Positions 54,201 to 63,200 of a DNA stretch of 64,000 nucleotides are shown in pieces (position 1 is the stretch's first letter; the number at the start of each line of letters is the position of its first letter). The DNA lies in contig CM068827.1 in the NCBI GenBank assembly GCA_028554795.2, positions 138,824,493-138,888,492 of the forward strand, written 5' to 3'. This DNA is from Sinohyriopsis cumingii. Its lineage: Eukaryota; Mollusca; Bivalvia; Unionida; Unionidae. The notes under the pieces are model-generated. The model worked only from the letters and a program-made list of their open reading frames with translations. It made no database searches and was not told where the DNA came from. A program made the position numbers and the translations under genes.

Positions 54201-57200
54201 TAAGCAACATTCCAACACCATAGTTCATGCTGCTCGATCAGTTATCAATCCCAAGAACACCAATGCATTAACCCCGCATTATAAGAGGGTTTGTGAGTTA
54301 CAGAGGGAGAGGTGTCTGGACACAGGACTGCATTACAAAACTTAGGGTTGTACAGAGATTGGGGCTTGCACTGTCAGCTGATGTGCCATCTGCTTTGTGA
54401 CCTCCTCAATTTGTCCTCCAAATTGAATCCGAAAACCAAAAAGGAGGGATAGCAGGATTGCCACATGATGTGGATTCAGAGAAGACCACTGGAGTGAATC
54501 TTTTCTAATCAAGTCCAGGTTTTAAGAGGCCATTAGGATGTTCTCCTTGGTGTGGTAAGCAGCCCCACTGACCACTTTTGTGATATACCCTACCAAAACA
54601 CAGGCATGATGGATTCCAACCTGTTTGTCTACATGAACTACCTCCAGATATGCCAGGTTGAGTCAGAAAGAAGTCAAAACTATGTTCTTGACCAACTTTG
54701 ACTTGGTGCCAAACACTTGCCTATCCACCTCTTAAGAGTGTAAAGAAGATATACTGAATGCAGTAATATCTTTTTTATCGAAAAGAAGGCTTTCAAGTTA
54801 CTGAGATTGCAAATTTTATGCAAAGGATGCCAGGTAATTTCTGCAATCTTTGACATATGTGGCAAGATTCAAAATGATGGATGATTGTCATCACTAAGTC
54901 CACTGAATCCAGGGCATTCTGACAGACACAAGATCCTAAATATTTCTCTGATCGCCGCCTTAAAACTAAATATTGTTCTTTCTATGGTTGGATCAGAATG
55001 TTCAGGCGTATCTGTGTCATCCGCATTGTCCACCCTTCTGTATGCTCGGTATCCAGGGACATGGCTATTAGTGGTAGTCAAATCAAGTCCAGCATGGAAA
55101 ATACGGTGCTGCTGTGGAATGCTGGTCTGGCATGTCTGTTCAGCCAGGTTCTATGGCACTGAATGTGATTCCAATTTACCATGTATCCAAAAACTGGTCA
55201 GTCCAGCTGGTTGTCTGTACAGCCAAGCGGTCTCCTGGGCTGAATGGCAGGGACTGTTGACAGACATGTTGGCCTGCCAGCCAACTTGCCAGTCCAAGAG
55301 AACAGATTCATGACTGCCAAAACTGTAAATTGATTATCCAAATGGCTAGACTGGGCAGTTAGCAGCCAGGACAGTGTGCAGAAAATAATATCTTACTCAT
55401 GGACCAGTCAGGCCTACAAAGTTGAAAGTAATTCTGCATGGTCATCTTTAACATTTCCAAATCGTCGCATGGGTGGGGATAGGGACTTGTACGCAGTGGG
55501 CTGCCTAACAATGTTTGCATCCAACTCACTTCCTCACATTCTTGACATAACAGCTTGTTGTAAAAAGTACATAATTTGCAATTCTAATACTTATTCAAAC
55601 TGCTTATTATCAATCGTTTCCTAAGTCATAGTCACTGCTAGCGCTGTTTAAGGTATCTTCTTGGGTTTTAAGAACAGCATCTCCATATACCCCATAAAGC
55701 TGATTAAAGATTCTAAAGTTGGATGAATATTAAGAATTTCATATTTGGATGCTCTTTTTGTTTGCAGTTCTTTGATTTCCTTTTCAAAATGCTGGACCAG
55801 ACATTTCTCCACAATGTACACATGCTACATGTGTGTGAAGAAATTACTTTGTTCAGGCCAGGTACATCTCATGGTTGTCTCCATGACTTTAAAGTATCAA
55901 GATTTCTTGCAATTGATTCATTTCTGTAATCAAACAGAGAGAAGGAAAAACAAACAAATACATACAGCAAATATACAAATTACTCAAACTGGTGAACTTG
56001 CATTACCGAGACAACCTAAGAAGTGTAATATAAATCTAATGTAACATTGCAAATCAATTACTTCAGTGAAAAACTGCATGTTAACAATCGATGTCACCTG
56101 GACAGTAACTGGTAGAAATTGCAGAAATAAATAAAAAAAATAATTCGCTGTGAATATTGCAATAATGTATGCACAATATACAACATTTTTACTTACTATA
56201 CCAATGAAAATAAATGATGGATTGTCAAAATTAAGTACAAGTTTAATGGATTCCTGGAGGCACTAGTCACAGCTAGAGGCAAAAGTTTAAACTGGTTACA
56301 TCTGGGATACCACTGACCACCCAGAAGGAACAAGAGAGCTAAACCCGAGTTCCTTCTTTTTATCTACATGATATAGAAAAAAAATTTACTGTCTATCTGA
56401 GAGGGCTGTATCCAAAGAAGCAAAGAGTAATCCTAATATAATATTAATGTAGTCAGGTAATGTATTTGATATAGAAATTAATACAAACAAGTCAAATGTT
56501 CTTCTCTGAAACAAGTTTTGAATTAGAAAACTGCTTTATGCTTTCCATAATTACAAACTAAAGGTGTCAATGGGTACCCGTTTACTCGGGTGTCTGCCCA
56601 TTCATTATTATCCTGGTAAGAAAATTAGCTATAGGATACCTGTTCATGTTAAAAACGTTTCCAAGGTCAGATCAAAGAATATATCTGGGAATATCAGGAG
56701 CAAGCTAGACACAAAATAATGAGTACTGTTCGAGACTCGTGTCATGTGACATTGATCCCTCATAGCCCTCTATCCACTGATCTTTATATTGACGTGTGCA
56801 ACCATATGGCTATGCACTTGAACAGTTTCCTTCTTTTCTATTTATAGCAACCGTACATGACATGTTTTGAAGTAAACTGATGGGTTTCTTTAATTTTGAA
56901 ACCAGGTGTCATAGATTAATTATAGCTTTATACACATTCATGTAGCGGACCAGTCTATCTTGAAAAAACATGGCACCAAATATCATCAAGTGAAAAGGAC
57001 TTAACTGATGTGACTCATGGATGTTATATGACTGAAAAATGTTAGAGAAGAGGGATTTTGTTAAACTGAAGAAAATGTTGCATCAGGAAAAGGACAAATC
57101 AATAGCGCCTTACAAATTCTGAAAGAGGAATTCTACAGTGATGTAATACAGCATTGAAAATTTGTGGACCTTGAGTGAAAGCTAAACATGTGATCTAGCC

Positions 57201-60200
57201 TAATCAAAGTGAATGTTGTGCATAAATTATTTCTTCATTTTGTTTTGTCTGTATTCTCGTACTAATCCACATGGATTTAGCTGATTTGTGACAAGAATCT
57301 TAACTAACTGCAGATTCAGGCAAGTAGCAGAAATAAATTTTTAAAAATGTACATTTCACATATGGTTTTCTGTAATTATGGCTTGTTATATATAAATCAC
57401 TCTTTTATGCTCAGATTGCACTTTTTGCCACTCACATTTGTAATAATTACACTTATACCTCTCGAGGGGTGCGGATGGCATGTATGAACTTACAACAAAG
57501 CAGTTCAGGTTCACATTTAATATAATTTGAGAATCATCAGGTACCCGGTTGACTTTTTCTACAATTTTGACATCTCTATTACAGACTGCATGAAGAACCC
57601 AATCTAACAGTTTGCATTATACTTTGAGGCAGGAAAAGTATGTTTATTTATGTCATCTTGGCAGACTTTATTCAGCCAATGATAAGCCCACTGTCTACTG
57701 TCTAATTTTACACAATTCTGTCAACTCTTTACAAATGATACATGTAGGCAAAAGTGTAAACTGGTTACGTCTGGGATACTGCTGGCCACCTAGCAGGAAC
57801 AAGAGAGTTAACCCATAAGAGTTCCTTCCCTTTATCTACGTGATATACATACAGAAAGACAAATTTGTCTTTCAGAGAGGGCTGGATTCAAGGAAACTAA
57901 GAGTAATCATAATATAGTCAAGTAATGTATTTGATGTAGAAATGAATACAAACAAGTTAAATGTTTCTTCTTTGAAATAAGTTTTGACTAAGCAAACTGC
58001 TTTTTGCTTTCTATAATAATAGATTCCATGAAGAGCCCAATCTAACAGTTTGCATCATATTCTGAGTCAACCAACGATTCATGATAAGCCCACTGTATAC
58101 TATTTAATTGTACAGAATTTTGGCAACTCTTTACAACAGATATATGTATCTTTGTCTGAAAACAAGGCCATTCTAAACAAAGTGAAAAAATTATCATGCT
58201 TGCATCATGAGCATTTCATAGAAAATATACTGTACCATACATACAAAATTTCAATGCGTATGTCCAGTTATGTACGCTTAAATGCCTTGAAAAAATCTAA
58301 TGCTAACAAATGATGTTGGTTGCTATTTTTGTGGCACTTTTATTATATTATTGGCTATATGGGGGTTCAATGACTTTCCCAAAGATAATGAAAAAGCAGC
58401 TTAATTAGACTGGCTGAGGCAGGTAACTAACCTGTGATCCCTGGATTACAAGTCTGCTGCTCTACCAACTAAGCTACTGCAGCTTCCCTAAATTGACAAA
58501 TTGACAGACAGGCAGAACACAGAGAATATCCCCCTGCTTTTTGCAAAGGCAGGAATTGTAAAAAAAATAACTGATACATTGTTACTGGATCTTGCCGTCC
58601 TCCATATGGTTGAAAAGGAAGCTGTCCTGAGGCAACATGGTATATTGTAACTCCAAGGCTCCACAAATCCACAGTGGCATCGAAACTCTGAACTGCCCCT
58701 CCTCTTAAGACGGCCCTCTCAAACATCCCTGGATGCTGTAAAAACAAAATAATAGCAAACAATATTTGTGGAGAAAACAACCCCAAGCACAAATTCTCAA
58801 CAAGGCTGCTGCTGATGGACCTCCATTAAGTGATAAACCCATGTTTTACCTATACTCTACAGGAAAGAGATGTAGAGATCAGAAACATAATTTTATTGAA
58901 ATAATTTCTTCTAAACCTATGCTGATCAAACAAAATAGTGCACAAATATTTCAAAATAAGACCTACAAAAATTTGTAAAACCCAGAAATTTTGTAGATTT
59001 TTCAAATACATTGCTGAATTACACAAAATTTATAAAATTAACAAACAGAAGCTGAAAACCATAACAGAATTTTTTAAAGATTTAGTAAGGCAATTTTAAA
59101 AGTGGGATACAGCACAATGAAAATAAAATGTCAACTTACTAAATACTCTTCAGTGCCATAGATTGACATGTAAGTCTCATCATCGTGTAGTTCTCTAGCT
59201 GCACCAAAATCTGTTAGCTTGAAATTTGGCCTGTAGAAGGTAAAACATCAATAAAAATTTGTTTTGATGTAGCAACAGTTTATGAACAACCCTCTCGTAT
59301 CTTTTATTTTATGTACAGTACTGGCATCCTACCAGTTTTCATCAATAACCGTTTCTCATCAGACATGCAATCTAAAATCTGTACTATGTGTATTAATTAC
59401 TGGGTGCTTTCAAAGTAAGTTTCAAGAACAACAATTGACATGTACTCAAACATGTTTATTTAAAAAAGTAAGCATGAATTACAATAAATTCTTGTTGACG
59501 TTACTCCACAAAGTGTAGCATGTACTGAACTCATGTATGCACAACAGAATGCCAATAAGGGGAAATAATCATTAACCATTATTTTAATATTTGTGTATAT
59601 TATGTATGGCTAAACAAATAATTGCATCTAATGAATTAAATAATGTTTAGGTACTGCATTTATGCTATGGATAAAGTCAACTTAACATTTTTGTCTCTGT
59701 TCCATCTGTTTGGGAAAATCTGGACAGACATTAATGAAAGCTGCAATGTAATTTCTACAGCAACTGTACATCTTGAAATGATTCTCATTATCAATATATT
59801 AATGTACATGGAAATGCAATTACTAAAATAAAACAAAGCTCACAAATATGTTACAGCCCCACAAACGTGGATGACAAAAACTGGTTCAGCAGGGCAAGAA
59901 CCTATGCTCCATTCAGACCAATATTTCGAAGTTATATACAATAAAATAATTTAGAGAGAAAATTCTTTTTGAGATATAAATAAACTAACTTTAATGCTGA
60001 CATATATAAAATATACTGACAAATAATGTTAAAAATTGAAATTTAGTTTTTATTATTGATTAAAATTGTTAAGATGCCATTAGAACTCTGACACATTTTG
60101 GTCTGACTGAATAAGTATGAAAAATTGGTAGTATAAATTAATATGGTTCAATATATAAAGTCATTTTTGCAAAGTGCGCCCAAATGTTTGCACAGAGGCA

Positions 60201-63200
60201 ACAAATTCCACCATATTTTCTTTGAATTATTAAAACTGGTTTATTTCAAACTTTTGGAGATTCTTCTATATATGTATTAATATTTATATAACTTTGCTCT
60301 ATCTTAATTGGATAGAACACTAAATCTGACTTTGCCAAAACCCATGCTATAAGATTCCAAAAGGCTTACACTTAGTTCACCTCATATCTATTTGCCACTT
60401 TCCAATAACTTAAACACAATTCTGATCTAAGATGCATCCCTCATAACTTCTCCATAAAAAGACATCTCCATCAACCATTTTACCTGTTTGTCTGTCCCTA
60501 CTTCTCCATTACATAACTACACAAAAGCACATCAATGAATATTCTGGTTTTTTTCTAAAATGAGTCTTTCATATGTTTAAGCTCTTCTCACATTACTCAG
60601 ATTAAGTACATTTGCACTAACCTTCCATCTTCTCCTATGAATCTCATAATATTTCCTGGTTTAATGTCCCGGTGTATGAAACCTTTCTGTCTAATATAGA
60701 ACATACCTTCAGCTGGAAAAAGAATGGTCATTTCAAAATATTTAAGGGGAATTCAGTTAGGTAAATGTCTCTTCATACTCATTATGTGGCAAATTTTGAA
60801 TATGTTGCTAGATTCAAAAGCTGCACAACCAAAACTTGAAAACTGCTATAAATGCATGAAAATCTAATTAGGTGATCGATTTTAGCATACAAACATGCAG
60901 ATCAAATTTTACTTGTCTATCTGATGTGATTTTTAAAAAAATTGTGCTAATGAATTTGTTGTTTAACTAAATAGCTCCAAAAGCTTCAAACAATATAGAA
61001 ATAAAAATCAAATGATGTCATCAGATCATCAGCATATTAATACAAATACACCTGTTAAATTTCATTTGTCTATCTCAAGTAGTTTTTGCTTAATTGTGCA
61101 TACAAGGCTTTGTCCAAAAAGTCAAAGTTTCAAAAGGTGTGAAAATCTGGACAACTGTTGTAATAGTCTGAAAATGTAATCCGGTCTTCTACCATGACCA
61201 TGATATACCATGCAAAATTTCATGACTCTGAGTTCATTCTTACCAAAATATTTTTAGGGAGGACATATGTATGGACAAAAGCAAAGCAATATGCCACCTG
61301 ATATCATGGTGGAGGCACAATAATGAACAGAAATTGGTTCAAATCTATTTATAAATAATTATTTGCAAACTTTATGCATATTCTACCTGCCAATCACTCT
61401 CTACATTTAGGCTTTCCATTGCAATTTATTTTGGTTTCTCAAGGCATAATGGATGCACTGAATCTGTGAAATAACTCTACCATCTCAACTGAGAAAGTAT
61501 TAAGTTCTTAAATACTCAGATAAAGAAGAATAATTCTGATGTGACAAAAATGGTTTACATTTAATGGATTATGCAATTATATGGTGTCTGTGCATATTAT
61601 ATGCAAATACAGTAGTCCCAATTTTCAACTGCTTATCAGGGCATATCAAACAATTTGACAACAAGTTCCATATAGAAGCACAAATATTTTAAAATTTTAA
61701 ATGGATATTCATCTTTTGCAGATATTATAATAATTTGTATATGGTAAGAAACCACTGTAGTATTTATGTATACATGATCAAATCAACTGGTTTGATGTTT
61801 GGGATTTTTTAAAGTCATGTATACTTCAACACTGTAGTTGGACTTACTGATGAAGTACAAGTACAGCTGCATGATTGTTGACAATCTTATTTCTGTTGCA
61901 CAAAGCTCCTTTAATGCAGATAATTTGTAAATAATATCCTGAAACTTCCCCTATATTACCATTTTATATTACAGAATTAATTAATATTACTATTTTATAT
62001 TACAGAATTACTTATTATTACTATTTTATATTACAAAATTAATTATTATTACTATTTTATATTACAGAATTAATTATTATTACTATTTTATATTACAGAA
62101 TTAACTATTATTAATATGGATATCTAAAACAAAAAAAAAATACACCTCTCAAAAAAATCAAGCAGCCTTAACACCTGCCTTTCAATGAATAATAAATTAA
62201 ATATAAATTTTAAGATGATATAATAATAATTTGCCTGTACTAAATTAAATATATAGCCCACTCATACCTACTGTAGCTGTGAAAATTACCTTGGCAACAC
62301 AAATCAGGCCATAATGCTATCTGTGATAAAGTACATACCAATGTCTTTGAGAAAAATGAGGAACTCTGATTCTGTGAAGCCATAGAGATTTTGTGGCTGT
62401 TCTAAACATGTATAGAGACTTCCTCCTGAGCAGAATTCTGTGACAAGAACCTCTTGACCAGTAACAAACTGAAGAAAATAAAAGGAATTTCTTGGTAACA
62501 TGACTTATTCTGCAAGTTGGTCATGTTTGACTTTACTAGTAAAGAATCACATAATTTGTCGACTCTTCGAGTTATTTAAAACAGATATAAAAAACCACCC
62601 CACCCACTAGCCTTTCCCTAATGTGATGGATTTAACTTCTAAAACTGCTATGAGTATCTGCATACCACCATCAGTAATATCCCATAGTCTGAAGTCTATA
62701 TCTTAGTGTATGAGAAACTGGACGACACTTCTCACAAATGTACATATTGCTGACAAGCACAATATCATAATCCCATCATTTCTTCTAAATGCATGCAAGT
62801 TATGAAATTAACTTGTTTTACACATTCTTACTATCCAGGTTAATACTATCCATGCAACCATATATCAATAGACCCTTCAAGACAATTATGTACACTGCAA
62901 TGTACTTAGTAACAGGCACAAAATCTAAGGAAGGAATGGAAATGCAGGGTGGAAATCCAGTCATTATCTTGTGCACTAGTGTTTACCCTGGATAGCAAGA
63001 ACAGAGTGCTACACAATGCCTATTTTGACAAGTGCCCTGATGCCCTTACAGTGGTAACTGCAACGTTTACTTGCAACTGTTATTTTAATAATTACTTATA
63101 TAGACAGAATATGTTATGTGCTGCATTAGTATATGTTGGTTGTCATTTTTTTGCATACAGAATACACTTTAATCCTCTAAAAGAGGTATACCAGTATCTT

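Noticed and set aside
58441..58485. Possible tRNA-Thr gene (minus strand)
   Set aside because: The B box is degenerate and the sequence continues into a SINE body.
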